A DNA stretch of 64,000 nucleotides from SIG714 sp964638675 (GCA_964638675.1 CAZXAU010000008.1:39888-103887), one strand, 5' to 3'. Shown: positions 48,374-56,525, counted from the first letter of the stretch. Notes: generated by a model from the sequence alone, not told the origin. Numbers and translations: made by a program.

Positions 48374-48427
48374 GTTCCTTGCGGAACGAGTGAAATAGCT
48401 TAGCTATGATATATGCCTTCGGCATAT
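48374..48427. repeat. Cluster of three short hairpins in the 48233-48575 intergenic stretch
   Basis: Consecutive hairpins GTTCC-TTGC-GGAAC (48374-48387), ATAGC-TTA-GCTAT (48395-48407) and ATATGCC-TTC-GGCATAT (48411-48427), spaced by GAGTGAA and GAT. This pattern of tandem mini-hairpins with TTC or TTGC loops recalls dispersed hairpin repeats I have seen in clostridial genomes. No other copy is visible here. The rest of the 343-nt gap is AT-rich without a gene. Confidence 0.5.
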
Positions 48428-48575
48428 GAGGGAACAAATTTTATTTCATATTTTTGTGTCAGCATAAATATTTCGTTTTATTATGTTACCTCTGTATGGA
48501 ACATTTAATAATGTTGTTCCTAATTTTGATCGTTTACTTACTGTATTTTCACGTCACCCGACTATTTTCATATTC

Positions 48576-49034
48576 TCACTTATTGGAATGAATAAAATAT
48601 AAAATGCATTTTTCAGTATCAAAGTAAAAAACATCGTAGGCATCGAATTTTTCATAATAGCTATTATCTATGGATTTGCCTTCTTTGTCGGTAATGTAAA
48701 AGAAATCGCCTTCATTAATTTGAGCCTGACTATCAAAATCATAGCGGTCATAATACTCCTGGTTTTCAACATGAGTCTCAAAATCCATAAAAAAGCTTCT
48801 AATTTTTTCAATGTCTGAGCTCTTTACCTTATTAAATTGACTATGATTTTTAAATTCTGTTATGCTGTGACTATTATAATAGTACTTGCAAAAATCTGTA
48901 TAGTCCTGAATTCCTTTCCCATAATAGCATTCTTTATTAATGTAATCAGGCAATATAATACGATTGGAATTACACCCGGATAAACTCAATAATGCTGCTA
49001 TAGACATAATCATAAGTATCAATGCTTTTTTCAT
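48576..49034 (-). CDS. Uncharacterised lipoprotein
   Basis: 152 residues with a signal peptide and lipobox LSLSGC (Cys near residue 21); rich in Tyr/Asp/Lys afterward, with no recognised domain. Translation starts 14 nt after the hairpin of a truncated copy of the dispersed RBS element (copy D). Last of three minus-strand genes (with 49093 and 49628) that look like a small lipoprotein cluster. Confidence 0.7.
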   Translation of the reverse strand: MKKALILMIMSIAALLSLSGCNSNRIILPDYINKECYYGKGIQDYTDFCKYYYNSHSITEFKNHSQFNKVKSSDIEKIRSFFMDFETHVENQEYYDRYDFDSQAQINEGDFFYITDKEGKSIDNSYYEKFDAYDVFYFDTEKCILYFIHSNK

Positions 49035-49076
49035 AATTTATAACCATGGCTTTTGCGTTGCAGAAGCTTCCTTTTT
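49035..49076 (-). repeat. Dispersed structured RBS element, copy D (truncated, minus strand)
   Basis: Reading on the minus strand: AAAAAGGAAG (49076-49067), a hairpin GCTTCTGCAACGCAAAAGC (49067-49049, one C-A mismatch), CATGGTTATAAATT, then the ATG at 49034. Only the 3' core is kept; the TTTTGTGGCTTT part of copies A-C is absent. The spacer is 14 rather than 13 nt. Confidence 0.75.
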
Positions 49077-49092
49077 GTATGTGAAGGGGAAA

Positions 49093-49602
49093 CTATGTAC
49101 TCACACGATCTATTGACCAAATTGTCAAATCAGATCCAATATACCCGTATATGATCCTGTATTCTCCGCCTTGTTTAAATTCCCTGACAACATCTTCTGG
49201 GAACGAATTGGATGGTGCGAATTTTGTTCGGTCGATTTCAAATTCAAGATTGTATCCCATAAATTCATCTCTATACTGATTTTCCTGGCATGAAACTATA
49301 TGAACTTCTCCTACGGAAACCATTCCTTCGCCGTTGTTCATTTTATATTCGAAAACAATATACTGCCATCCAAGTCTGCCGATAAGTACTGTAAGCATAA
49401 TAGCTACCAATAACGGAACACATACAAGAAATTTTACAGCCGCAGGAAGTTGTTTGAATTTCAATTGTGTTCCGGTTGTTGTCTTAAGTCCTTTTTTAAA
49501 GGCATACAATATCACGCCTATACACAAAGCCAATAAAATGACAAGGATAAAGGAATAAAACAACAGAAGTAAATGTGAAGTATTTATATCATAACGATAC
49601 AT
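49093..49602 (-). CDS. Uncharacterised membrane protein
   Basis: 169 residues, two membrane segments (about residues 10-32 and 51-70), then an extracytoplasmic domain of about 95 residues with beta-strand-like character (EYRIIYGYIGSDLTIWS). The layout is like that of DUF3592-type proteins but the match is weak. AAGGAACG lies before the ATG. Part of the minus-strand cluster 48576-50629. Confidence 0.65.
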   Translation of the reverse strand: MYRYDINTSHLLLLFYSFILVILLALCIGVILYAFKKGLKTTTGTQLKFKQLPAAVKFLVCVPLLVAIMLTVLIGRLGWQYIVFEYKMNNGEGMVSVGEVHIVSCQENQYRDEFMGYNLEFEIDRTKFAPSNSFPEDVVREFKQGGEYRIIYGYIGSDLTIWSIDRVST

Positions 49603-49627
49603 TCTTCGTTCCTTCCAAGGTCTTTAA

Positions 49628-50629
49628 TCACTTTATATCGGCAATTTCCGTACTCCGTGTCTTTCCGGCCTTATCAATCTCCACTCTGTTTATACAGTCG
49701 CTTTCAAAGTCATAAACGTACACCACCGAAGAACTGTCGGCATACAGTTCGCCATGTATTCCTTCGGAAAGGGTGATTTCCTCAGCCGTTTTTGTATTCA
49801 GTCTGCACACATTTTTTGAGTCGCCTTTTATGAAAAACAGATACTCATCTACCACTGAAACCGACATCGGATACTCCGACAATTCGATTTTTTTGAGTTC
49901 TTTGGTATCTTTGAAATAGACATTTACATATTTTTTACTCATATCGCCAGGGATTGTCAGAACGAGAGAGTCAGAGATATAAGCCCTTGTTCCGGCGCAG
50001 GTAAATGCTGTGGATTCTGTCGTTTGATGCGTTGTGAGATCAAATGATTTTAAAACACATTCCGTCCCTTGTCCTTCAACAAATTGTATCGCACCGTTTA
50101 TATAGGTAAAGCCCAACGAGTTTTCGGAGATTGCCCTTTCCTTGCCGTCTTCACAAACGGTAAGCGTGTATTTCTCGCCGTCGTGCAGATTTCCATTCAG
50201 GCTTTCAAAAACTAATTTCCCGTCAACAACCGCCCATGAAGTTGAAGTAATCCCCTCGGTCGAGTGGACCTTTTTGGTTTTTCTGGAAGAAATGTCATAG
50301 TCATAGAAATCCGTGTTTTCTTGCAGGAAAACAGCATAATACACATGATTATTCCAAATTCTGATTCCCGACAGTGTTCCACGGAGTTTTGTTGCGATCT
50401 CTTTGCAACCGTCAGCACTTAAAAGATAGATATTCTGAAGTGTCGAAGAGCTGTTTTTGTATGCGATAACATGATCACCCAGGGCATATTCGCCGCTTTG
50501 CGAAATGTTTGCATAGTTTCCGTTGACCGTAAAATCGGCTTTCAGCTCCCCTTTATTGCTGCTGCATCCGACAAGTAACAGTGCAAGTACTGCGAGCAGA
50601 ATTGTGAATGTAATTTTCCTGATTTTCAT
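49628..50629 (-). CDS. Lipoprotein with DUF5050-like beta-propeller
   Basis: 333 residues. Signal peptide and lipobox LLVGC near residue 23, followed by repeated units of about 40-45 residues (YALGDHVIAYKN, IWNNHVYYAV, VVDGKLVFES, VVDEYLFFIKG), the pattern of DUF5050/KWG-like propellers. No enzyme motif. Start at 50629 is supported by GAAAGGAAAG 8 nt upstream; an in-frame ATG at 50647 would leave this site inside the gene. Probably reads or binds an extracellular ligand; function unknown. Confidence 0.75.
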   Translation of the reverse strand: MKIRKITFTILLAVLALLLVGCSSNKGELKADFTVNGNYANISQSGEYALGDHVIAYKNSSSTLQNIYLLSADGCKEIATKLRGTLSGIRIWNNHVYYAVFLQENTDFYDYDISSRKTKKVHSTEGITSTSWAVVDGKLVFESLNGNLHDGEKYTLTVCEDGKERAISENSLGFTYINGAIQFVEGQGTECVLKSFDLTTHQTTESTAFTCAGTRAYISDSLVLTIPGDMSKKYVNVYFKDTKELKKIELSEYPMSVSVVDEYLFFIKGDSKNVCRLNTKTAEEITLSEGIHGELYADSSSVVYVYDFESDCINRVEIDKAGKTRSTEIADIK

Positions 50630-50651
50630 TTGGATCTTTCCTTTCATGATT

Positions 50652-50871
50652 TTATTTTTTTATTTTGAATTTCATAATTTTCGTGGCAGACGGTTCACAA
50701 TCGTTGATATACTTTGTCAACACATCGATAGTTGATGTATGGTGTGATATCATAACAATTGTTTTATCCTTAAAGATACCTAGTGCCGATGATCTCATCT
50801 TTTCTCAACGGATTCAAAGCACCGGTTGATTTATCCATAATAATGATATCATAATTTTTGCCATGACGCAT
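50652..50871 (-). pseudogene. Remnant of an ABC transporter ATPase C-terminus
   Basis: Minus-strand reading gives MRHGKNYDIIIMDKSTGAL, a Walker B region with Lys in place of the catalytic Glu (normally MDEPTGALD), then a stop (TAA in AGGTATCTTTAAGG) with the reading resuming in another frame as FKDKTIVMISHHTSTIDVL, the H-loop region, to a stop at 50652. The Walker A and signature parts are gone. It is a decayed exporter ATPase of the macrolide/peptide type, immediately upstream of the propeller lipoprotein gene. Confidence 0.75.
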
Positions 50872-51143
50872 TTCTTATCTTATTTCAATAATACACTAAT
50901 ACAATCAATTTGTCAATAGTTTATAGGAAAAATTTTATTTAATATTTCTAAACAAGCAAAACATATCAGACATCCAATATACAACTTAAATTTGGATTGA
51001 GACTGTTGACAAGGCCATGATAATGCAGTATAATGCAAATACGGATGATTTCATCTGAGGCGAGCTGAATGTTTTCAGAAGAGGTGAAGCTTGTTTTCAA
51101 ACGTTGTATTGAATTATATAATGACAAGAGGTTATGATCAGAT

Positions 51144-51563
51144 ATGAAAAATGTTTTAAAATATATTTTGCCTGTATTTATGGTATTAGTTACTGTTTTT
51201 TCTCTTGCCGGGTGTTCGGGTGTGATCAGCGGCAATGAAGCCAAGGCATTTATAAACGGCTTTTTTGATGCAGTAGAGGCAAAAGATTATAACAGGGCTT
51301 CCGCTTTTCTTCACCCTGATGTAACTGATGATCTGAAAACCTTTTTTGAAGGCATGGAAAACAAGTATGATCTCGATTTTTCATTGATTGATATAACAAA
51401 ATACACCGGATTTTACTCTACATTATATGACAGTAAAATCGGCGGCTCAGTTTACAGACTGAGTATGAATGTCAAGGTCGGTGACAAAGAGGTACAAATG
51501 CAAATTCAGGTTGTCAGAAACGACGATGGATACGGAATATACAATCTTAATATTACGCCATGA
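51144..51563 (+). CDS. Small lipoprotein with NTF2-like (DUF4878-like) domain
   Basis: 139 residues. Signal peptide with lipobox SLAGC (about residue 24), then a short domain whose AFINGFFDAVEAKDYNRASAF start is typical of NTF2-like/DUF4878 lipoproteins. No catalytic motif. Ribosome site is weak (AGAGG). It lies alone between a pseudogene and the superoxide dismutase gene, and is convergent with the latter. Confidence 0.7.
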   Translation: MKNVLKYILPVFMVLVTVFSLAGCSGVISGNEAKAFINGFFDAVEAKDYNRASAFLHPDVTDDLKTFFEGMENKYDLDFSLIDITKYTGFYSTLYDSKIGGSVYRLSMNVKVGDKEVQMQIQVVRNDDGYGIYNLNITP

Positions 51564-51739
51564 GCATTAGGATGTAATACTAAAAGCTCTTTATCAATAT
51601 TGAAAAAGTTATTGCATTAAAATATCGACTTATTGAAAAGTGAAAAAATGATGAAAACAAGGATTACTTTCCGGCGGGAGTCATCCTTGTTTTTATGTAT
51701 TCTCTTTTTACTGTTTTATGTGTTCAAATTTAGTTTTCG

Positions 51740-52231
51740 TTATCTTGCCGTTGCAGTAATAACACCGCAGGCGATCTTTTCACCCGAATTTCCTGAGGGC
51801 TGTGTTGTAAAGTCATCGGGAGATGCGTGGATAATAACCGTTCTTCCGATTATTTCTTTTACGGTAAAGCGATCGCTCAGGAATACAGAAAAGGCTCTTC
51901 CGCCAGCACTGAACAAGGGCGGCAGATCTCCTGCGTGGTATGGATGCGGACAGTTGTCCGGATTATAATGCATACCGGCATCAGCAAATGGATCCTCTGC
52001 GTTTCCTTCACATTTGCTTCCGCTGTGAATATGAAATGCAAATATGCGGCTGTTACATTCTCCTTCATTTTTCGGCAGGTTTATGACCTCGGTGCATACG
52101 ACAACGCCTTTCGGCAACTGATAGAAGAGAACTCTGCCCTGAATGTCGGGATATTTTTCACTGCCGGATATAAATGCTGCTGCATTTGCTCTTCTGCGGA
52201 ATACTGAATATACATCTGCGAAATAATTCAT
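51740..52231 (-). CDS. Cu/Zn superoxide dismutase family protein
   Basis: 163 residues matching SodC: FHIHSGSKCEG (copper His pair), DPFADAGMHYNPDNCPHPYHAGDLPPL (bridging His and zinc ligands), and the conserved end IIHASPDDFTTQPSGNSGEKIACGVI with the active-site His. Unlike proteobacterial SodC, no signal peptide is present, so it should be cytoplasmic, and the copper-loading route is unclear. Start at 52231 with GAGGGAG upstream. Upstream, ATGATCAGCT occurs twice (52343-52352 and 52355-52364), a possible regulator site; the rest of 52232-52571 shows no gene. Confidence 0.85.
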   Translation of the reverse strand: MNYFADVYSVFRRRANAAAFISGSEKYPDIQGRVLFYQLPKGVVVCTEVINLPKNEGECNSRIFAFHIHSGSKCEGNAEDPFADAGMHYNPDNCPHPYHAGDLPPLFSAGGRAFSVFLSDRFTVKEIIGRTVIIHASPDDFTTQPSGNSGEKIACGVITATAR

Positions 52232-52571
52232 ATTGCTCCCTCTCTTTTTCTTGACTGAACTTCTTTGAGAAACAGTCATATGTAAAAATCAGTTAAGAAA
52301 TCAGCTTTGATTCAGGGCAGACAAAATATCTGTATTGCACTTATGATCAGCTGAATGATCAGCTTAATTTGAGTCTGAAATAACATCAGATAAATTTCAT
52401 CTTCACCCTACAGCCGCTGATATCCTGTTTTTTATTACAGTTTATGCATAAAAACTGTCTTTGGTTTATTTTTGGTGACTATGAATCTTTTATGTGATGA
52501 CACAGTCAAAAGGGAACTGCTGAAGTTTTGCGGGTCTTATAAATTGCTGAACTTCCATCAAATCTACATAT

Positions 52572-52598
52572 AAAAAACCCCGTCATAGACGGGGTTTT
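52572..52598. terminator. Bidirectional intrinsic terminator
   Basis: AAAACCCCGTC (52574-52584), loop ATA, GACGGGGTTTT (52588-52598), with an A-run at the 5' side that serves the minus-strand gene at 52622. Confidence 0.9.
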
Positions 52599-52621
52599 AA
52601 ATGAAAGCTGATTTGTTAAAT

Positions 52622-53632
52622 TTACTTCGTACCCTTGTATGCGGTGTAGCCATCGGGAATTGTGATTCCGAGCTCTTCACACATATCGGGATTATATTTT
52701 TTTGTTGCATTGTTTGCATAAACAACTGGAAGCCCGGAAATGTTTTCATCGCCCATTATGATTTTGTAAGCCATTTCGCCTGTTTTGTAACCGAGCTCGT
52801 AATAGCTGATTGACAGTGAAGCAACTCCGCATTCGCTCATTGTGCCTTCATCGGCTGTAAATATCGGAATCTTATTCTCTTTAGCCAAAGAGCCGAGCTT
52901 TTCTGCGTATGATGCAATATGGTTGTCTGTCGGAATATATACAGCATCCGCTCCAGATTGACATGCCGATTTACACGCCTGCTCAATATCGCTATTGTCT
53001 TTAAAAGGGAATAACGACACGCTCACGCCGTTGGCTTCAAAAATTGGCTTGATCTTCTCAACCTGATAGACCGAATTTACCTCATTTGAACAGTAAATTA
53101 TCGATATTTTTTCGGCATCCGGAAGTATTTCTGATATTACGGCGGCTTGTTCAGCAGGGGCGATGAAGTCGGATGTACCCGATATATTTCTGTCCGAAGT
53201 TCCGCTGAAATCTTTGATTCCGAGTGCAACGCCGTAATCAGTGACAGACGTTCCGAGAATCGGAAGATCCTTTATGGCAGATGCGGCGGCCTGAAGTGCA
53301 TTTGTTGAATTTGCTAAAATAAGATCTACCCTTTGACCGGTAAACCCGTTTACGATCTCTGAGCATTTATCATCGTCGCCATGAGCGTTTTTCTCAGCAA
53401 AAACAACCTTGTCCTTAAGCTTGTCCTTGAGTGCCTGCTTGAAGCCCTCGGTTGCAGCATTCAGCGAAATGTGGTCGTCAAACTGACAGATCCCTATAAT
53501 ATATTTTCCCTTATACGGGTCTTCTTCCTGCGTTCCGGGTGATGTGGTCGATTCTGTCTTGCCATGGCAGGAACAGCATGACAACACCATTGCAATTACT
53601 GCAATCAATAAAATGAATTTTCTGAATTTCAT
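52622..53632 (-). CDS. Orphan ABC-type substrate-binding lipoprotein (TrpX-like family)
   Basis: 336 residues, signal peptide with lipobox (SCCSC near residue 22). Resembles the ABC_sub_bind family (YIIGICQFDDHISLNAATEGFKQAL, RVDLILANSTNALQAAA, PILGTSVTDY, GADAVYIPTDNHIAS), known for binding proteins for Trp/Tyr or related ligands. No permease or ATPase gene lies beside it. Its gene overlaps the upstream nucleoside phosphorylase gene by 4 nt (ATGA), so a nucleoside or base could be its ligand; this is inference. GGGAGG precedes the ATG. Confidence 0.82.
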   Translation of the reverse strand: MKFRKFILLIAVIAMVLSCCSCHGKTESTTSPGTQEEDPYKGKYIIGICQFDDHISLNAATEGFKQALKDKLKDKVVFAEKNAHGDDDKCSEIVNGFTGQRVDLILANSTNALQAAASAIKDLPILGTSVTDYGVALGIKDFSGTSDRNISGTSDFIAPAEQAAVISEILPDAEKISIIYCSNEVNSVYQVEKIKPIFEANGVSVSLFPFKDNSDIEQACKSACQSGADAVYIPTDNHIASYAEKLGSLAKENKIPIFTADEGTMSECGVASLSISYYELGYKTGEMAYKIIMGDENISGLPVVYANNATKKYNPDMCEELGITIPDGYTAYKGTK

Positions 53633-54399
53633 ATTTCAACCTCCCTTATCATCTGTGCGATCAGCAATGCTGTCTCAAAACAGTTGATCTGCTTTTTTCC
53701 TTCTTCAGCTGTACCTAAATTGACATTTTGCCATACCTCACCGCCTACGAGATCGCTTGCAAAAAAGAATGTATATAGCTGCATTCCTTTGAATGTGCAA
53801 AGAGCTTGCAGTCCGGCACTTTCCATCTCTACGGAAATACATCCGTCAGCTTTCCTTTTTGCCACGTTTCCTTCGGTTTCACGGTAGAGAGCATCTGTCG
53901 TCCAGCTTCTTCCGCATACATACGGAAGAGACATCCTATCGAACATCTGTGAAAGCTTTTGGCTGTTTGTTATTTCTATGTAGTCGCTTGCCTTGACGTA
54001 GTGATATGAAAAGCCTTCGTCTCTGTAGCTCTCTGTTGGAACTATAAACTTACCGTTTGTCGCACTGCCGTCCAGCGAACCGCAAGAGCCGAATACTATA
54101 AAATTTGTTGCACCCGTCATGTGAGACACTTCCTCCATAACACAGCCGGCAGACGCTGCACCGATCGGTGACATATAAAAGAGAATTCTGTCATTTCCGC
54201 AAGGAATCGAATATATCTGTATTCTCCCGTTTGCAGTGCCCGAACAGCACTCTTTTTTGCATTCATACCTGCCGAGAACATCCTCGAGGACTTTATGCGA
54301 AAAGGTCACGATGCAAGTATCTGAAATATAGCCTTTTTCAAAAAAATTCGACGGGGTTATCATCGGGCGTGACTCATCGAAGCTATCTGTAATGCTCAT
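53629..54399 (-). CDS. Nucleoside phosphorylase (uridine/purine nucleoside phosphorylase family)
   Basis: About 256 residues of the PNP_UDP_1 fold. Recognisable are ISPIGAASA-type phosphate contact (YMSPIGAASAG), FVGSCGSL-type core (FGSCGSL), the C-terminal VEMESAGLQAL where Glu contacts ribose, and FFASDLVGGE with the catalytic Asp. It would split nucleosides with phosphate; base specificity cannot be told. Two adjacent ATGs (54402, 54399): AGGAAG fits the second better. Its own promoter overlaps a palindrome at 54426. First gene of a two-gene operon with the binding protein. Confidence 0.85.
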   Translation of the reverse strand: MSITDSFDESRPMITPSNFFEKGYISDTCIVTFSHKVLEDVLGRYECKKECCSGTANGRIQIYSIPCGNDRILFYMSPIGAASAGCVMEEVSHMTGATNFIVFGSCGSLDGSATNGKFIVPTESYRDEGFSYHYVKASDYIEITNSQKLSQMFDRMSLPYVCGRSWTTDALYRETEGNVAKRKADGCISVEMESAGLQALCTFKGMQLYTFFFASDLVGGEVWQNVNLGTAEEGKKQINCFETALLIAQMIREVEI

Positions 54400-54425
54400 C
54401 ATATCTTCCTTATCTTAAATTATTA

Positions 54426-54442
54426 TATAATCTTAGATTATA
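54426..54442. promoter_or_regulatory. Palindromic operator candidate at the nucleoside phosphorylase start site
   Basis: TATAATCT-T-AGATTATA: 8-nt arms, perfect. It covers the predicted transcription start of the minus-strand promoter at 54448-54476, where a repressor would block initiation. Confidence 0.6.
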
Positions 54443-54447
54443 CACAC

Positions 54448-54476
54448 ATGATACTATAAAGCTTATGAAAAGTCAA
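54448..54476 (-). promoter_or_regulatory. Promoter of the nucleoside phosphorylase operon
   Basis: On the minus strand TTGACT (54476-54471), 17-nt spacer, TATCAT (54453-54448). Confidence 0.65.
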
Positions 54477-54504
54477 CTGTTTTTTATTTTTTTCCAAATA
54501 GCTA

Positions 54505-54533
54505 TTGATTTTTTTTCTGATCTATGATATTAT
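54505..54533 (+). promoter_or_regulatory. Promoter of tRNA-Gly
   Basis: TTGATT, 17-nt spacer, TATTAT (54528-54533), 9 nt before the tRNA. Divergent from the phosphorylase promoter. Confidence 0.75.
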
Positions 54534-54541
54534 ACTTATAT

Positions 54542-54615
54542 GCAGATATAGTTCAGTGGCAGAACATCAGCTTCCCAAGCTGAATATGCGGGTTCGATTC
54601 CCGTTATCTGCTCCA
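54542..54615 (+). tRNA. tRNA-Gly (anticodon CCC)
   Basis: Acceptor GCAGATA pairs with TATCTGC, anticodon stem TCAGC/GCTGA around loop TTCCCAA, T-arm with GGTTCGATTCC, encoded CCA. Confidence 0.95.
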
Positions 54616-54736
54616 TTTAATTGAATCATTTCAAAACGGAAAGGGTTTGGTGCAATCAGAATGGTTGGTTCGGACTCTTTTTGTTTTTTGAATTTCTTCT
54701 TATCTTTATTCTATACTGTAAAGGCGGTGTTCTGCA

Positions 54737-55660
54737 GTGACATTACAACAGCTTCATTATGCTATAACGATATCCGAAACCGGGTCGCTGAATAAGGCGG
54801 CGGAAATATTGTATGTTTCTCAGCCATCCTTGAGTGAAGCTATACATTATCTCGAAAATGAACTCGGAATTACAATTTTTCACCGCAGCGGCAGGGGTGT
54901 AACACTTACCAACGACGGTATGGAATTCATGGCATATGCAAGACAGGTATATCATCAATATGAATTGCTCTCCGAAAAATACGGAAAATCGGGAAAGAGA
55001 AAGAAGAAATTTGCGGTATCGACACAGCATTATTCTTTTGCGGTCAAGGCGTTTGTCGAGCTTGTCAAGCAGTTCAACAGCAATGAATATGAATTTGCCG
55101 TGCGTGAGACGAAGACAAAGGAAGTTATAGATGATGTCGGAACACTCAAGAGCGAGATCGGCATACTTTATCTGAGCGAATTCAATCGCAATGCAATACT
55201 CAAGCTACTCAGCTCCAATGATCTCGAATTTCATAAATTGATAGATTGCAGGGCATATGTATATCTATGGAAGCATCACCCTCTCGCAGGCGAATCGTCG
55301 ATCAATATGGAACAGCTTTCCGAATACCCCTGTCTTTCATTCGAACAGGGAGGAAACAGTTCATTCTATTTTGCCGAGGAGATCCTCAGCACGAATGAAT
55401 ATCAGCAGGTCATAAAGGCAAATGACAGGGCTACAATGCTGAATCTCATGGTCGGACTCAACGGATATACACTTTGCTCGGGAATAATCTGCGAGGAATT
55501 GAACGGTTCCGATTATATTGCCATTCCTTTTGAATTTGATGGAGACAGCTCTGCCGGACTTATGGAGATCGGATATATTGTCAAGAAAAATCAGATCCTC
55601 AGCGACATGGGCAAACTGTATATCAAAGAAATAGAGGAGTATTTGTCACAGCAGATATAA
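54737..55660 (+). CDS. LysR-family transcriptional regulator
   Basis: 307 residues: N-terminal winged helix (LHYAITISETGSLNKAAEILYVSQPSLSEAI) and the type-2 periplasmic-binding-like effector domain. GTG start at 54737 with AAGGCGGTG upstream. It precedes the por operon in the same direction; the LysR-type site at 55691 lies at about -65 of that operon's promoter, so this protein probably activates it. The inducer is likely a 2-oxoacid, amino acid or aryl acid; that is inference. Confidence 0.92.
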   Translation: MTLQQLHYAITISETGSLNKAAEILYVSQPSLSEAIHYLENELGITIFHRSGRGVTLTNDGMEFMAYARQVYHQYELLSEKYGKSGKRKKKFAVSTQHYSFAVKAFVELVKQFNSNEYEFAVRETKTKEVIDDVGTLKSEIGILYLSEFNRNAILKLLSSNDLEFHKLIDCRAYVYLWKHHPLAGESSINMEQLSEYPCLSFEQGGNSSFYFAEEILSTNEYQQVIKANDRATMLNLMVGLNGYTLCSGIICEELNGSDYIAIPFEFDGDSSAGLMEIGYIVKKNQILSDMGKLYIKEIEEYLSQQI

Positions 55661-55690
55661 CGGATAAGAATTAATATTGACTGTCGGGTT

Positions 55691-55705
55691 ATAGGTATTT
55701 CCTAT
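55691..55705 (+). promoter_or_regulatory. LysR-type binding site
   Basis: ATAGG-TATTT-CCTAT, a T-N11-A palindrome centred about 65 nt before the predicted start of the por operon, the usual recognition-site position for LysR activators. Confidence 0.65.
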
Positions 55706-55728
55706 TGCTTACTATATTAATATGATAT

Positions 55729-55757
55729 TTGACAAAACGGTGAATTTGTTGTATACT
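55729..55757 (+). promoter_or_regulatory. Promoter of the por operon
   Basis: TTGACA, 17-nt spacer, TATACT (55752-55757). The start site would be near 55764, giving a leader of about 220 nt. Confidence 0.8.
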
Positions 55758-55779
55758 CTATAAGGCAAATGAAAGTATG

Positions 55780-55904
55780 AATTCGGTTCCGCCAGTCGGT
55801 CGTTTTTCGCTTGTTTCAGGCAGTATTTTATCTAACATCCGAAACGGAATTGATTGAATATATCACCGGATCTTACAGAAGCCATGAATGGCTTCTTTAT
55901 TTTT
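55780..55904 (+). promoter_or_regulatory. Structured leader with intrinsic terminator before porG
   Basis: A long-range stem (55780-55791 with 55840-55851, 10 of 12 pairs) encloses about 48 nt, and an intrinsic terminator follows: AGAAGCCAT (55877-55885), loop GA, ATGGCTTCT (55888-55896), TTATTTTTG. The terminator sits between the promoter and the first start codon, so it acts only if conditional. TTCGG/CCGAA and TTCCG/CGGAA offer mutually exclusive pairings in the stem. No T-box or known riboswitch pattern was recognised. With the LysR site it covers the 55661-55988 gap. Confidence 0.6.
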
Positions 55905-55988
55905 GTGTTTGAAAGTCTTGAATGCTCTTGATTGCACGAAACAGCAATTTGAACACAAAGTAATTATTTATAAACGAGGAGAGAAAGT

Positions 55989-56525
55989 ATGACAGAAATA
56001 TTGTGGCACGGAAGAGGCGGTCAGGGTGCGTTCACAGCGGCGAGATTGCTCGGAGCAGCCTATACACTGCATGAAGGCGAAAGCTATGCGCTGGCATTTC
56101 CGTCCTTCGGTCCTGAACGCAGAGGAGCACCGATAAGAGCTTTCACAAAATTGGATTCAAAGCCTATAGGGAATCGCAGTGAAATTGAAAAAGCGGATTT
56201 CTGTATATTTCTTGACGACACACTTTTTTCTGGAAATGCGTTTGATGAATTGAAGGAAAGCGGAAAGATCCTCATTAATACAAAAAAGAGCTTTTCAGAC
56301 GAAAGGATTATAGCATTTGACGGTGATACGCTCGCCGAAAAAATACTGAGACTTCCGATCACAAATACGATTATGCTGGGTGCATTTGCCGCTGTGTGCG
56401 ACGAAATTACGGTAGAGGATGTCGAAGAAGCAATTTGTCATTATATGCCCGAAAAATTGCATAAAAAAAATATAATCGCCGTAAGAGCTGCCGCAGATGA
56501 AGTTGGAGGTATGATAAATAAATGA
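55989..56525 (+). CDS. porG: 2-oxoacid:ferredoxin oxidoreductase, gamma subunit
   Basis: 178-residue gamma subunit: HGRGGQGAFTAARLLG and AFPSFGPERRGAPIRAF identify the POR/KOR gamma family, which helps bind coenzyme A. Overlaps the delta gene by 4 nt (ATGA). AGGAGAG precedes the ATG. First gene of the porGDAB set. Confidence 0.93.
   Translation: MTEILWHGRGGQGAFTAARLLGAAYTLHEGESYALAFPSFGPERRGAPIRAFTKLDSKPIGNRSEIEKADFCIFLDDTLFSGNAFDELKESGKILINTKKSFSDERIIAFDGDTLAEKILRLPITNTIMLGAFAAVCDEITVEDVEEAICHYMPEKLHKKNIIAVRAAADEVGGMINK

Noticed and set aside
51633..51968. 111-codon plus-strand frame opposite the superoxide dismutase
   Set aside because: Mostly antisense to the well-supported dismutase gene; lacks a ribosome site.
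55764..55988. T-box leader for the por operon
   Set aside because: No specifier stem or T-box consensus (TGGNACCGCG) is present and the operon is not a typical T-box target.
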